Positions 25,658 through 36,254 are shown, counted from the first letter of the stretch. The stretch: DNA of 64,000 nt from Cybelea sp963824595 (GCA_963824595.1 CAWGPY010000002.1:434001-498000); one strand, 5' to 3'. Made by a program: numbers and translations. The notes: generated from the letters alone by a model not told the origin.

Positions 25658-27787
25658 GTGAAAAAGCCCCTGATTATCGTGGAGTCGCCCACGAAGGCGC
25701 GGACGATCAAGAAGTTCCTCCCCGCGCGCTTTGCCGTGAAGGCGTCGGTGGGGCACGTGCGCGACCTGCCGAAGAGCACGCTCGGGGTTGACGTCGAGCA
25801 CGATTTTACGCCGAAATATCTTACGATTAAAGGCAAAGGCGACATCATCAAGGAGCTGCGCGGCGCGGTCAAAAGCGCCACCGACGTGTACCTCGCGACC
25901 GACCCCGATCGCGAAGGTGAGGCGATCGCCTGGCACCTGGCGGAACTCCTGAAGCTGCCCCACCCCCTGCGCATCGAGCTGCACGAGATCACCAAAGAGG
26001 CGGCGATGGCGGCGCTGCGGGACGCGCACGTCATCGACATGGATCGCGTCAACGCGCAACAGGCGCGGCGAATTCTCGATCGCCTGGTGGGGTATAAGAT
26101 CTCTCCCCTCCTCTGGTCCAAGGTGCGCAGCGGGCTTTCGGCCGGGCGCGTGCAGTCGGTCGCGGTCAAGCTGATCGTCGACCGAGAACGCGAGATCGCC
26201 GCCTTCGTTCCAAAGGAGTACTGGAGTATCACGGCGCTGCTCGAGAGCGGCCGCGATCGACCGGCGGGCGAGCCGAAGACGTTCTCGGCCGACCTCGTCT
26301 CGCACCGGGGCGAGAAGCTCGAGGTCGGCACGCAAGAGCAGACCGACGCCGTCCTGCGAGCGCTCGAGGGCGCCCAGTACCGCGTCGCCTCGATCAAGCG
26401 GCGCGAGGTACGGCGCAACCCGCCCGCGCCGTTCACCACCTCCACCATGCAGCAAGAGGCGTCGCGCAAGCTCAAGATGCGGGTGCGCCGCGCCATGCAG
26501 GTGTCGCAGGCGCTCTACGAAGGCGTGGACCTCGGCGGCAGCGAGGGCACCGCCGGCCTGATCACCTACATGCGCACGGACTCGACGCGCGTCAGCGACC
26601 AAGCGCGCGACGCCGCCCGCGAGTTCATCACCGGCGCGTTCGGCGCCGAGTTCCACGGCGGCGTGCAGCACCGGGTGCGCGAGGGTGCCCAAGACGCGCA
26701 CGAAGCGATCCGCCCCACGTCCGTGCTGCGGACGCCCGAGCACGTCGCCGGCATGCTCAAGCGCGAGGAGCTCCGGCTCTACACGCTGATCTGGGAGCGG
26801 TTCGTCGCCTCGCAAATGACGCCGGCGCTGTTCGACCAGACCGTCGTTGACGTCGAGGCCGGCGAGTACGGCTTCCGCGCGACCGGAACGGTGATGCGTT
26901 TCCCCGGTTTTACCCGCGTGTACGACGACGGCAAAGAGGAAGACGCCGCCAAGGGGCGCGCCCGGCTGCCGGAATTAGATGAAAGGGAACGGCTCGAGTG
27001 CCTCAAGCTCGATCCGAAGCAGCACTTCACCGAGCCCCCGCCGCGCTACACCGAAGCGGCGCTCGTGAAGGCGCTCGAGGACAACGGGATCGGCCGGCCG
27101 TCAACCTACTCGACCATCGTCGAGACGATCCAGGCCCGCGGCTACGTGAATCAGCAGGAGCGGCGCTTCATGCCGACGCCGATCGGCACGGCGGTCAACG
27201 ACCTGCTGGTCGAACACTTTCCAAACATCGTCAACCTGGACTTCACCGCCCGCATGGAGGGCGATCTCGACAAGGTCGCCGAGGGGCACGAGAATTGGGT
27301 CGGACTGCTCCGCCGTTTCTACGCGCCGTTCGAGACCGAGCTCGAGGAGGCGGAGCGGAAGCTTCCGCGCTTGGAGCTGCGCGACGAGCCGACCGATGAG
27401 ATCTGCCCCGTCTGCGGCCGCCCGATGGTGATCAAGAACGGCCGTTTCGGAAAGTTCATATCGTGCACCGGCTATCCGGAGTGCAAGACGACGAAGCCGA
27501 TCGTCAAGGAGACGGGCGCCGATTGTCCCAAGTGCGGCGGCAAGATCGTGGAGCGGCGCTCGAAGAAGGGCCGCGTCTTCTACGGCTGCGGCACGTATCC
27601 GAAGTGCGATTTCATCTCGTGGGACGCCGTGATTCCGCAGCGCTGCCCCGTCTGCGGCTCGCACGTGGTGTCGAAGGTGCGCCGCGGAAACCAGCACCTG
27701 CAGTGCGCCGCCAATCGCGAGCACGACGTCAGCGCACTCGCAGCGAGCGCGCCGGCCGAGGAATCGCCCGCCGCCGCGTCGTCCTAA
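25658..27787 (+). CDS. topA: DNA topoisomerase I
   Basis: The 709-residue enzyme relaxes negative supercoils. The Toprim domain is seen as LIIVESPTKARTIKKFL and YLATDPDREGEAIAWHL. The active-site tyrosine is in GLITYMRTDSTRVS. The C-terminus has three Cys4 zinc-ribbon units, starting CPVCGRPMV, CPKCGGKIV and CPVCGSHVV. The GTG at 25658 gives the family-standard start KKPLIIVESP; a longer frame from 25577 runs through the promoter and palindrome and is rejected. The trmFO gene follows 7 bases later. Confidence 0.95.
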   Translation: MKKPLIIVESPTKARTIKKFLPARFAVKASVGHVRDLPKSTLGVDVEHDFTPKYLTIKGKGDIIKELRGAVKSATDVYLATDPDREGEAIAWHLAELLKLPHPLRIELHEITKEAAMAALRDAHVIDMDRVNAQQARRILDRLVGYKISPLLWSKVRSGLSAGRVQSVAVKLIVDREREIAAFVPKEYWSITALLESGRDRPAGEPKTFSADLVSHRGEKLEVGTQEQTDAVLRALEGAQYRVASIKRREVRRNPPAPFTTSTMQQEASRKLKMRVRRAMQVSQALYEGVDLGGSEGTAGLITYMRTDSTRVSDQARDAAREFITGAFGAEFHGGVQHRVREGAQDAHEAIRPTSVLRTPEHVAGMLKREELRLYTLIWERFVASQMTPALFDQTVVDVEAGEYGFRATGTVMRFPGFTRVYDDGKEEDAAKGRARLPELDERERLECLKLDPKQHFTEPPPRYTEAALVKALEDNGIGRPSTYSTIVETIQARGYVNQQERRFMPTPIGTAVNDLLVEHFPNIVNLDFTARMEGDLDKVAEGHENWVGLLRRFYAPFETELEEAERKLPRLELRDEPTDEICPVCGRPMVIKNGRFGKFISCTGYPECKTTKPIVKETGADCPKCGGKIVERRSKKGRVFYGCGTYPKCDFISWDAVIPQRCPVCGSHVVSKVRRGNQHLQCAANREHDVSALAASAPAEESPAAASS

Positions 27788-27794
27788 CGGCGCT

Positions 27795-29210
27795 ATGCGG
27801 CCCCTGATCGTGATCGGCGGAGGGCTCGCGGGCTGCGAGGCGGCATGGCAGGCCGCGCGCTGCGGCGTCGAGGTGGATCTCTACGAGATGCGTCCCGTCC
27901 GCAGCGGGCCCGCGCACGTCACCGCCGATCTCGCCGAGCTCGTCTGCAGCAACTCGCTGCGCGGCGCGGCGCTCGAGAACGCGGTGGGGCTGCTGAAGGA
28001 GGAGCTCGCGCGGCTGGGTTCGCTGATCGTGACGTCGGCGCGCGAATGCGCCGTGCCCGCCGGCGGCGCGCTGGCGGTCGACCGGCGGCAGTTCGCGCGG
28101 CGCGTGGAGGCGCGCATCGCGGCCGAGCCGCGCATTCGCCTGCACCGCGAGGAGGCCGGCCAGATTCCCCTCGACCGCGCGGCGATCGTCGCCTGCGGTC
28201 CGTTGCCGCCGCCGGAGTTCCTCGAGCGCCTCGACGCCCTGCTCGCCGCGGTTCGCCCCGAGGGCGGCGGCGCGCGGCTGCACTACTTCGACGCGGCGTC
28301 GCCGATCGTGGCCGCCGACTCGATTGACGAGACGCAGATGTACCGCAAATCGCGCTACGACAAGGGTGCCGGCGATGATTATCTCAACATCCCGCTCGAT
28401 CGCGACGGCTACGCGCAGCTGCTGCACGACCTGCGAACCCTCGAGCGCCACGCCGCGAAGGACTTCGAGGAGACGCGCTATTTCGAGGGCTGCCTGCCGA
28501 TCGAAGAGATGGCCGACCGCGGCGACGACACGCTGCGCTTCGGGCCCCTCAAGCCCGTGGGATTACGCGACCCGCGCACGGACAGGGTGCCGCACGCCGT
28601 GGTTCAGCTGCGCAAGGAGAACCGCGAGGGCACCGCTTACAACCTCGTCGGTTTTCAGACGCGGCTCGCATGGCCGGCGCAACGCGAGGCGTTCGGAAAG
28701 CTCCCCGGCCTGGCGCAGGCGGAATGGCTGCGCCTCGGCGTGATGCATCGCAACAGCTTCATCGATTCGCCGCGGCTGCTCGACGCGCGGCTCAAGCTGC
28801 GCGGAACGTCCGCGCTCTTCTTCGCCGGCCAGATCACCGGCGCCGAAGGCTACGTCGAGGCCGCCGCCTGCGGCGCGATGACCGGGATCCACGCCGCGCG
28901 CGAGCTGCTGGGATTGCCGCCGATGGAGTTTCCGCGCGCGAGCGCGTTCGGCGCCGTGGTCGCGCACCTGCAGAACCGCGACACGCCCGATTTTCAGCCG
29001 TCCAACGTCACGTGGGGTTCCTTCGACTCCGCTCGCTTCGCGAGCTGCGCTCAGGATGACAAGGTTGGACGCGCGGCTCCGGACGACAAGAGTGACGGTA
29101 GCTCCGTCATAAAAGTTGGCAAAAGGGAGCGGCGGCGGATGATGGCCGAGCGCGCGCTCGAGGCCATTGACGCGTTTGCCGCTGAAACTCTCTTCGAGCC
29201 CGCCGGGTAG
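27795..29210 (+). CDS. trmFO: Methylenetetrahydrofolate-tRNA-(uracil-54-C5)-methyltransferase
   Basis: This FAD enzyme makes ribothymidine at position 54 of tRNA. The FAD motif VIGGGLAGCEAAWQAA and the two functional cysteines (ELVCSNSLRG and YFEGCLPIEEMA) are present. The length, 471 aa, is longer than the usual 435-450. The excess lies before the last helix, where two units of the dispersed repeat encode FDSARFASCAQDDK and PDDK in frame. The normal family ending (RRRMMAERALEAIDAF) resumes after it. It sits in the conserved topA-trmFO-hslV-hslU order. Confidence 0.93.
   Translation: MRPLIVIGGGLAGCEAAWQAARCGVEVDLYEMRPVRSGPAHVTADLAELVCSNSLRGAALENAVGLLKEELARLGSLIVTSARECAVPAGGALAVDRRQFARRVEARIAAEPRIRLHREEAGQIPLDRAAIVACGPLPPPEFLERLDALLAAVRPEGGGARLHYFDAASPIVAADSIDETQMYRKSRYDKGAGDDYLNIPLDRDGYAQLLHDLRTLERHAAKDFEETRYFEGCLPIEEMADRGDDTLRFGPLKPVGLRDPRTDRVPHAVVQLRKENREGTAYNLVGFQTRLAWPAQREAFGKLPGLAQAEWLRLGVMHRNSFIDSPRLLDARLKLRGTSALFFAGQITGAEGYVEAAACGAMTGIHAARELLGLPPMEFPRASAFGAVVAHLQNRDTPDFQPSNVTWGSFDSARFASCAQDDKVGRAAPDDKSDGSSVIKVGKRERRRMMAERALEAIDAFAAETLFEPAG
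29020..29090 (+). repeat. Dispersed repeat inside the trmFO coding region
   Basis: A full copy at 29020-29063 (CCTTCGACTCC...CTCAGGATGACAAG) is followed by a degenerate end unit at 29072-29090 (CTCCGGACGACAAG). Both are in frame with trmFO and in the same reading frame as the copies in the FadB-like gene. Confidence 0.85.
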
Positions 29211-29220
29211 AGGTGGGGGC

Positions 29221-29741
29221 ATGAGATCCACGACCATTTTGGCGGTGCGGCGCGACGGCCGGCTCGCGATTGCGGGCGACGGTCAGGTGACGCTCGATAA
29301 GACGATCGTCAAGCACGGCGCGCGCAAAGTCCGAAGAATCTCGGGCGGCAAGGTGATCGCGGGCTTCGCCGGTTCGGCCGCCGACGGCATCACGCTGCTC
29401 GAGAAGTTCGAGGCGAAGTACGGCGAGTTCAAGGACCTGCGGCGTGCCGCCGTCGAGCTGGCCAAGGATTGGCGGCAGGACCGCGCTCTGCGCCGGCTCG
29501 AGGCGCTGATGATCGTCGGCAACACCGACCATCTCTTCTTGCTCTCCGGCACGGGCGACGTGATCGAGCCCGACGAGGGCATCGCGGCGATCGGCAGCGG
29601 CGGCGCCTACGCGCAGGCCGCGGCGACCGCGCTGCTGCGCAAAACGCAGCTGGACGCGAGCGAGATCGCGCGCACGGCCCTCGAGATCGCGTCGGAGATC
29701 TGTATCTACACCAACGACGACATCACCGTGGAGACGCTCCC

Positions 29742-29745
<4 letters not shown>
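29221..29745 (+). CDS. hslV: ATP-dependent protease proteolytic subunit HslV
   Basis: The 174-residue peptidase of the HslUV protease begins MRSTTILAVRRDG; the catalytic threonine is exposed after removal of a three-residue leader. IAGDGQVTLDKTIVKHGARKV is highly characteristic. The ATG at 29221 follows GAGGTGGGGG; an upstream ATG (29167) lies in the trmFO tail and is not needed. The stop overlaps the hslU start (GTGA). Confidence 0.95.
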
Positions 29746-31172
<1,427 letters not shown>

Positions 31173-31230
31173 GCGGATTCCCATACGGGTCCGGCAGGGG
31201 TCCGCACCGTCGCGAAGGATGTTCTACGCC

Positions 31231-31710
31231 ATGAAGAATTCGATCGGCCCGCTCGTCGCGCTCGCGGTCGCGGGCAGCATGCTCGCCGCGTGTAACGGCA
31301 ACAACGCGTACAACAACGTTCCGGCCGGAAGCGGAAGCAACTGCGGCGGGCCGCCCGACGCGAATCAGGTCGAGGTGCTCTATCCGAAGCCGGGCTGGAA
31401 GAAGGCTCCGCCGGGGCTCGGAACGATCTTCATCTCGACCAAGGGCCAGCTGCCTGCGGGCAGCCAGTACAACCTGTTCCTGTCGCAGTCGAACGGCGCG
31501 TTCACGGCCACCTCGATCTTCTTCGGAACGAGCAAGTCGAAGATTCCGACGCCGCACGCCGACCCGTCGTACTCGAACCCGGTGTACTACGCGACGTCGC
31601 TGCCGCCGAGCTATATCATCGGCCCCGCCCAATCCGTGAGCGTGCTCTGGAATATCGCCAACGGCTGCACGCCGCGCTTTCAGGTGAGTTCGTTCACGAC
31701 CAGCAGCTAA
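31231..31710 (+). CDS. Small lipoprotein of unknown function
   Basis: The 159-residue protein has a lipoprotein signal (GPLVALAVAGSMLAACNGNN). The mature part is Asn/Ser/Pro-rich and looks like a single beta-sandwich (VEVLYPKPGWKKAPPGLGTI, YNLFLSQSNG, PAQSVSVLWNIANG). The ATG at 31231 is preceded by GAAGGA at 11 bases; another ATG lies four codons upstream. No known family is recognised. It separates the hslUV and def gene groups. Confidence 0.7.
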   Translation: MKNSIGPLVALAVAGSMLAACNGNNAYNNVPAGSGSNCGGPPDANQVEVLYPKPGWKKAPPGLGTIFISTKGQLPAGSQYNLFLSQSNGAFTATSIFFGTSKSKIPTPHADPSYSNPVYYATSLPPSYIIGPAQSVSVLWNIANGCTPRFQVSSFTTSS

Positions 31711-31758
31711 GGCGAGCGCGGAAAGAGCCGGGCGCCGGGGGCAGAATAGCCGCCCGCG

Positions 31759-32265
31759 ATGCCCTACGTTCGTGAGATCCTCGCCGACGGCCATCCGACT
31801 CTGCGGAGAGTCGCGAAGCGCGTCGACCCGAAAGAGATTCGAGACCCACTGTTCCAGCAGCTGATCGACGACATGTTCGAGACGATGTACGCGGCGCCGG
31901 GCGTGGGCCTCGCGGCGCCGCAGGTCAACGTCTCCAAGCGCCTGTTCGTCATTGACGTGCACGACGAAGAGCACGAGCCCGCGGTAGTGATCAACCCCAA
32001 GCTCGAGCGGACCGAGGAAGAGGTCGAGCTGCGGGAAGGGTGTCTCTCGGTGCCCGGAATGGTCGGCGAGATCGTCCGCTTCAAACGGGCCGCCGTCACC
32101 GGGCTCGATCGCCACGGCGCGAAGATCCGTCTCGAAGGCGAGGGACTCTTCGCGCAGTGCGTGCAGCACGAGATCGATCATCTCGACGGTAAGCTCTATA
32201 TCGACCGCGCGACCAACGTGCGCGAGGCGGTCACCGAAGAGGAAGAAGAGACGGCGGAAGCGTGA
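31759..32265 (+). CDS. def: Peptide deformylase
   Basis: The 168-residue metalloenzyme removes the formyl group from nascent proteins. All three signatures are intact: GVGLAAPQ, EGCLSVPG and QHEIDHLDG, giving the Cys and two His metal ligands and the catalytic Glu. The C-terminus has an acidic tail (EEEEETAEA). The stop overlaps the fmt start as GTGA, so deformylase and formyltransferase are coupled. Confidence 0.95.
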   Translation: MPYVREILADGHPTLRRVAKRVDPKEIRDPLFQQLIDDMFETMYAAPGVGLAAPQVNVSKRLFVIDVHDEEHEPAVVINPKLERTEEEVELREGCLSVPGMVGEIVRFKRAAVTGLDRHGAKIRLEGEGLFAQCVQHEIDHLDGKLYIDRATNVREAVTEEEEETAEA

Positions 32266-33083
32266 GGACGTTGTTCTTCGGAACCAGCGCGTTCGCGGTG
32301 CCGAGCCTGCGCGCGGTCGCGGCGCGCAGCGACCTGGCGGGAGTCGTCACGCGTCCCGACGCGCCCGCGGGCCGCGGCCACAAACTCGCGCCGAGCCCGG
32401 TGAAGGCGGCCGCGCTCGAGCTCGGGTTGACGGTCCACGAGCCGGCGCGCCTGGCCGACTTCGCGGCGCAGCTCGAATCGCAACGCTTCGACCTCTTCGC
32501 GCTCGCCTCGTACGGCCGCATCCTTCCGGCATCGCTGCTGGCGCAGCCGCGCTTGGGATCGCTCAACGTGCATCCGTCGCTGCTGCCGAAGTATCGCGGC
32601 GCCACGCCGATTCAATCCGCCATCGCCGCCGGCGAGACCGAGACCGGCGTGAGCGTCATGCTGATGGACGCCGGGCTCGACACCGGCGACGTCGTGCTGC
32701 AGCAGCGCGTCGCGATCGAACCCGGCGAAACGTACGGCTCGCTGCACGACCGGCTGGCGGAGGCCGGCGCCGCGCTGCTCGCGCAGGCCCTCGACCTCGC
32801 CCGCGAGGGGCGGCTCGCCGCGCGGCCGCAGTCGGGCGAGGCGAGCCTGACGCGTCCGCTTTCGAAAGCCGACCTCGCGATCGATTGGAGCTGGCCGGCG
32901 CGGCGGATCGTCGACCGCGTGCGCGCGCTTTCGCCGCAGCCGGCAGCGCGCGCGACGCTGCACGGCGAGTCCGTCAAGATCCTGCGCGCGCACGTGGACG
33001 ACGACGGAACCGTGGCGATCGACGAGCTGATCGCGCCCAATCGGGGACGCATGACGGGCGCCGAATTTCTGCGCGGGCGATGA
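32262..33083 (+). CDS. fmt: Methionyl-tRNA formyltransferase
   Basis: The 273-residue protein formylates initiator Met-tRNA. The catalytic region LNVHPSLLPKYRGATPIQSA is present, as is the N-terminal FFGTSAFAVPSL. It is about 40 residues shorter than the E. coli enzyme, mainly in the C-terminal OB-fold domain, where only LSPQPAARATLHGESVKI and a short end are left. It is coupled to def upstream and to rsmB downstream (ATGA). Confidence 0.93.
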   Translation: MRTLFFGTSAFAVPSLRAVAARSDLAGVVTRPDAPAGRGHKLAPSPVKAAALELGLTVHEPARLADFAAQLESQRFDLFALASYGRILPASLLAQPRLGSLNVHPSLLPKYRGATPIQSAIAAGETETGVSVMLMDAGLDTGDVVLQQRVAIEPGETYGSLHDRLAEAGAALLAQALDLAREGRLAARPQSGEASLTRPLSKADLAIDWSWPARRIVDRVRALSPQPAARATLHGESVKILRAHVDDDGTVAIDELIAPNRGRMTGAEFLRGR

Positions 33084-34408
33084 ACGCGCGCGAACTCGCA
33101 CTCGCGGTCGTTCGCGACGTCTTCCCGCCGCCCGGAACCCGGGCGCCCGAGCGCGGCGCGCAGGCGTCGTTCGACTACCGCGCGCGGCGTAGCGAGCTGA
33201 GCGATCGCGACCGCGCCTTCGCCGCGGAGCTCGCCTACGGCGCGATCAAGATGCGCCGCGCGCTGGACTGGCATCTCGAGCCGTTCATCGGCGAGCGCGC
33301 CGCGACGCTGCCGCCGGCGATCCGCGAGATCTTGCGCCTGGCGGCATACGAGCTGATCTACACGCGCCCGGACGAGCATGCGACGGTGTTCGAGTTCGTC
33401 AACCTCGCCAAGCGCTCGAGCCACCGCGGGCTGGCCAATCTCGTCAACGCCGTGCTGCGCTCGCTTCTGCGCGCCGGTCCGGCGGAGCCCCGGCGCGAGT
33501 CGTTCGCCGACGACGCCGAGTATCTCGGCACGCGCTCCTCGCTGCCGTCGTGGCTCGTGCGTCAGTGGCGCGCCGTATTCGGCGACGATGCCGCGGCGAT
33601 CTGCGCCGCGGTCAACGAGCCGCCGCAATCCGCGATCGTGGTCAACACGCTCGCCGCCTCGCGCGACGAGACCGCGGGGCGCCTCGCCGCGCTGGGCGTG
33701 GAGACGCGGCCGTCGGCGTTCGTCGCCGAAGCGCTGCTCGTGGAACGCGGGCCGGTGTGGAAGGCCGGCGGCGACGGCGCCTGGTGGACGCAGTCCGAGA
33801 GCTCGGCGATGGCGGTGGACGTGCTCGTGCCGCAGCCGGGTGAGGCGATTCTCGACCTGTGCAGCGGGCGCGGCAACAAGGCGCTGCAAATCGGCGCGCG
33901 CCTCGCCGGCCGCGGCTCGCTGACGTGCGTCGAGCGCGACGAACGCAAGGCGGCCACCTTGATGCGCCGCTTGGACGAGGCCGGCGTCGCCGCGGCGGTC
34001 GTCACCGGCGACGCCACGGCCGAGCTGCTCGAGCCGGAGCAGCGCTTCGATCGCGTCTTGGTAGACGCGCCGTGCTCGGGCGTGGGCGTCGTCGGCCGCC
34101 ATCCCGAGGCGCGCTGGAAGAAGGACGGCGCAGACGGCGAACGCCTCGCGTTGACGCAGCGAGCGCTTCTCGAGCGGGCGGCCCGTCACGTTCACCCCGG
34201 TGGCGCGCTCCTCTATGCAGTCTGCTCGTCCGATCCACGCGAAACGACGGAAGTGATCGATTGGTTTTTGGCGCGACAGAACTTCGAGCGCGGCCTGATA
34301 CCCGCCCCGTACGGTCCGCTGCTGACGCCGGACGGCGACGTGCTCGTGCCGCCCGGCCTCGAAGGCCGCGACGGGTTCTACTTCGCGCGGGTCGAGCGCC
34401 GGCCGTGA
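33080..34408 (+). CDS. rsmB: 16S rRNA (cytosine-967-C5)-methyltransferase
   Basis: The 442-residue protein joins an N-terminal NusB-like RNA-binding domain (about 1-140, with REILRLAAYELIY and LVNAVLRSLL) to a SAM-dependent methyltransferase. Motifs ILDLCSGRGNKALQIGARL, VLVDAPCSGVGVVGRHPE and the catalytic cysteine in LLYAVCSSDPRE are clear. The ATG overlaps the fmt stop; a longer frame reaching back into fmt is a shadow. The gene is coupled to the FHA genes downstream. Confidence 0.93.
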   Translation: MNARELALAVVRDVFPPPGTRAPERGAQASFDYRARRSELSDRDRAFAAELAYGAIKMRRALDWHLEPFIGERAATLPPAIREILRLAAYELIYTRPDEHATVFEFVNLAKRSSHRGLANLVNAVLRSLLRAGPAEPRRESFADDAEYLGTRSSLPSWLVRQWRAVFGDDAAAICAAVNEPPQSAIVVNTLAASRDETAGRLAALGVETRPSAFVAEALLVERGPVWKAGGDGAWWTQSESSAMAVDVLVPQPGEAILDLCSGRGNKALQIGARLAGRGSLTCVERDERKAATLMRRLDEAGVAAAVVTGDATAELLEPEQRFDRVLVDAPCSGVGVVGRHPEARWKKDGADGERLALTQRALLERAARHVHPGGALLYAVCSSDPRETTEVIDWFLARQNFERGLIPAPYGPLLTPDGDVLVPPGLEGRDGFYFARVERRP

Positions 34409-35067
34409 GCTTCCTGGCGAAGCTCGAGCAGTTCTGCGCCGGGCTGATCGAGCGCGCGTTCGCGAAGACGTTTCCGAGCGATTTGGAGCCGGCGCAGATC
34501 GCGCGCAAGCTCGTCGCGACGATGGAGGCGCAGACGCGCGACGACGACGGGCGCATGCACGCGCCGGGAGAGTACGCCGTCTTCGTGAGCCCCGCCGACT
34601 ACGAGCGTCTGGCCAAGCACCGCGAATATCTGGAGCGCGCCTGGGCCCAGCTGCTGCGCGACCTGGCCGCGAAGGTGGGCGTCGTCTTCGAAGAAGGCGA
34701 TGCGCGGGTGACGATGGCCGCGAGCGCCGGCGTGCCGCTGGGGGCGATCGCCGTCGAGCCGGCCGGCTTGGCGGCGCCGGTCAGATTTCGCCTGCATACC
34801 GTCGTCGGCGTGCCGCCGGACGGGGTATACTCGATAGAGGGCAAGGCCCGTATCGGGCGCAGCGAGGAGGGTGAGATCGTTCTAATGGACCCCAGCGTCT
34901 CGCGCACGCACGCGGTCGTGGAGATCGGCGCGCGCGGCGCGCGCGTTCGCGACCTCGGTTCGACGAACGGCACGTTTCTCAACGGCCGCCGGATCGAGTC
35001 GGGAACGCTGCGCGACGGCGACGAGTTGCGGTTCGGCAACACCAAGATGCGGTTCGAGGAGCGATGA
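34405..35067 (+). CDS. FhaA-like protein (DUF3662 + FHA domain)
   Basis: The 220-residue protein has an N-terminal DUF3662-type domain (FLAKLEQFCAGLIERAFAK, about 1-110) and a C-terminal FHA domain with the phosphothreonine-binding residues in ARIGRSEEGEIVL, PSVSRTHAVVE and LGSTNGTFLNGRRI. In Actinobacteria FhaA sits next to FhaB, the PstP phosphatase, RodA, PbpA and the Ser/Thr kinases PknA/PknB, and controls cell-wall synthesis. The same order starts here, but no kinase gene is found nearby. GTG overlaps the rsmB stop. Confidence 0.88.
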   Translation: MSFLAKLEQFCAGLIERAFAKTFPSDLEPAQIARKLVATMEAQTRDDDGRMHAPGEYAVFVSPADYERLAKHREYLERAWAQLLRDLAAKVGVVFEEGDARVTMAASAGVPLGAIAVEPAGLAAPVRFRLHTVVGVPPDGVYSIEGKARIGRSEEGEIVLMDPSVSRTHAVVEIGARGARVRDLGSTNGTFLNGRRIESGTLRDGDELRFGNTKMRFEER

Positions 35068-35504
35068 CGGCGCTGGCCGTCGTGGCGGATTTCCAGCGGC
35101 AGATGCGGATCGGCTCGCTGGAGATCACGGCGGCGCTGGCGGCCGTCGCGCTGCTGGCCGCGCGCCCGCGCGTACGGGCGGCGGCGGAGATCGGCGCGCT
35201 CTCGCCGATGGAGGTGGACCTCGAGATTCTCGAGCGCGGCGCGCGGCGCGCGTACCGCGGCCGCACGCCGTTCGAGCTCGGTCGCGCCGGCGACGCCGAC
35301 GTCGTCGTCCGCGACCCCGAAGCGAGCCGCCGGCACGCTCGCTTCGAGAGCCAGCAGGGCGTCGTCTACGTCGAAGATCTGGGCAGCAGCAACGGGACCT
35401 TTCTCAACGGCCGCCGCGTCGGCGAGGCGATCGAGGTTCGCGCGGGCGACGAGATCGACGTCGGCAACACGCGCGTCGTCGTGCGGGCGGTGCGCGGCGA
35501 ATGA
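35064..35504 (+). CDS. FhaB-like membrane-anchored FHA protein
   Basis: The 146-residue protein has one N-terminal hydrophobic segment (SLEITAALAAVALLAARP) and an FHA domain (FELGRAGDADVVVRD, EASRRHARFES, DLGSSNGTFLNGRRV). It would place a phosphothreonine reader at the membrane. Start and stop both overlap neighbours by 4 bases, so it is translated with the FhaA-like and PP2C-like genes. Confidence 0.87.
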   Translation: MTALAVVADFQRQMRIGSLEITAALAAVALLAARPRVRAAAEIGALSPMEVDLEILERGARRAYRGRTPFELGRAGDADVVVRDPEASRRHARFESQQGVVYVEDLGSSNGTFLNGRRVGEAIEVRAGDEIDVGNTRVVVRAVRGE

Positions 35505-36235
35505 CGCTCGCCATTCGCGGCGACCGCGCCTCGTGCCTGAGCGTCCAGCTCGGTCCGCGCACCTGGCTGCTGGCCGTCGCGAGCGGATTCGGCCGAGTGG
35601 ACGGCCTCGCGACCGAGACGGCGCTGCTGGGGCGGCTGCGCGCCGAGTGCGCGCGCCGCGCGCGCAGCCCGCGGTTCCGGCGCGCGATCGATCATCCCGC
35701 GGGCGCGGCGACGGCGATGATCGCCGTGCTGACGCGCGTCAACGGCGACCTGTACGCGTGCACCGCGAGCCACGACGACTACGTGACGGCCGCGGCGTCG
35801 CTGACGTGCGTGCTCGTCGTGCACGGCCGCGCATACGCGATCCAGGCCGGCTCGACCGCGGCATACCTCGCGCACGGCGGCGACGTGGTGGCGCTCTCCG
35901 AGGACGACGTCTTCGACGACCGCCCGGGCTCGCTGCTGTATCGCGCGCTCGGCGTCGGGCCCTCGCTCGACGTGACGATCTCGAGCGCGCCGCTCGCCCC
36001 GGGTGACGCGATCGTCCTGCTCGGAACGCGCGCGCGCGGCGACGCCGAGCGGCGCGCGCTCGTCAATCAGCTCGAGGCGAGCGAGCCGGGCGAACACGTG
36101 CTCGTCGCGCGCTTCGAGCGCGACGACGCGGGGGCGATCGACCCGCCGGGCGCCGAGGCCGCCGGCGCGCGCCCCGCGCTGGTGCGATTTGCCGCGGCCG
36201 TCGCGTTCTTCGTCGCCGCGGTCTTCACGCGCTGA
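35501..36235 (+). CDS. PP2C-like pseudophosphatase with C-terminal membrane anchor
   Basis: The 244-residue protein has the order and spacing of a PP2C (PstP/PrpC-type) phosphatase and stands where pstP stands in actinobacterial clusters, but the metal-binding aspartates are missing. The DG-x-GG motif reads ASGFGRVDG, the GDSR motif reads QAGSTAAYL, and the SDGL motif reads LLGTRARGD. A hydrophobic C-terminal helix (LVRFAAAVAFFVAAVF) could anchor it. It is unlikely to be an active phosphatase; a binding or scaffold role with the FHA proteins is an inference. Confidence 0.72.
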   Translation: MTLAIRGDRASCLSVQLGPRTWLLAVASGFGRVDGLATETALLGRLRAECARRARSPRFRRAIDHPAGAATAMIAVLTRVNGDLYACTASHDDYVTAAASLTCVLVVHGRAYAIQAGSTAAYLAHGGDVVALSEDDVFDDRPGSLLYRALGVGPSLDVTISSAPLAPGDAIVLLGTRARGDAERRALVNQLEASEPGEHVLVARFERDDAGAIDPPGAEAAGARPALVRFAAAVAFFVAAVFTR

Positions 36236-36254
36236 GCGCTCCTTCGGCGCCTTC

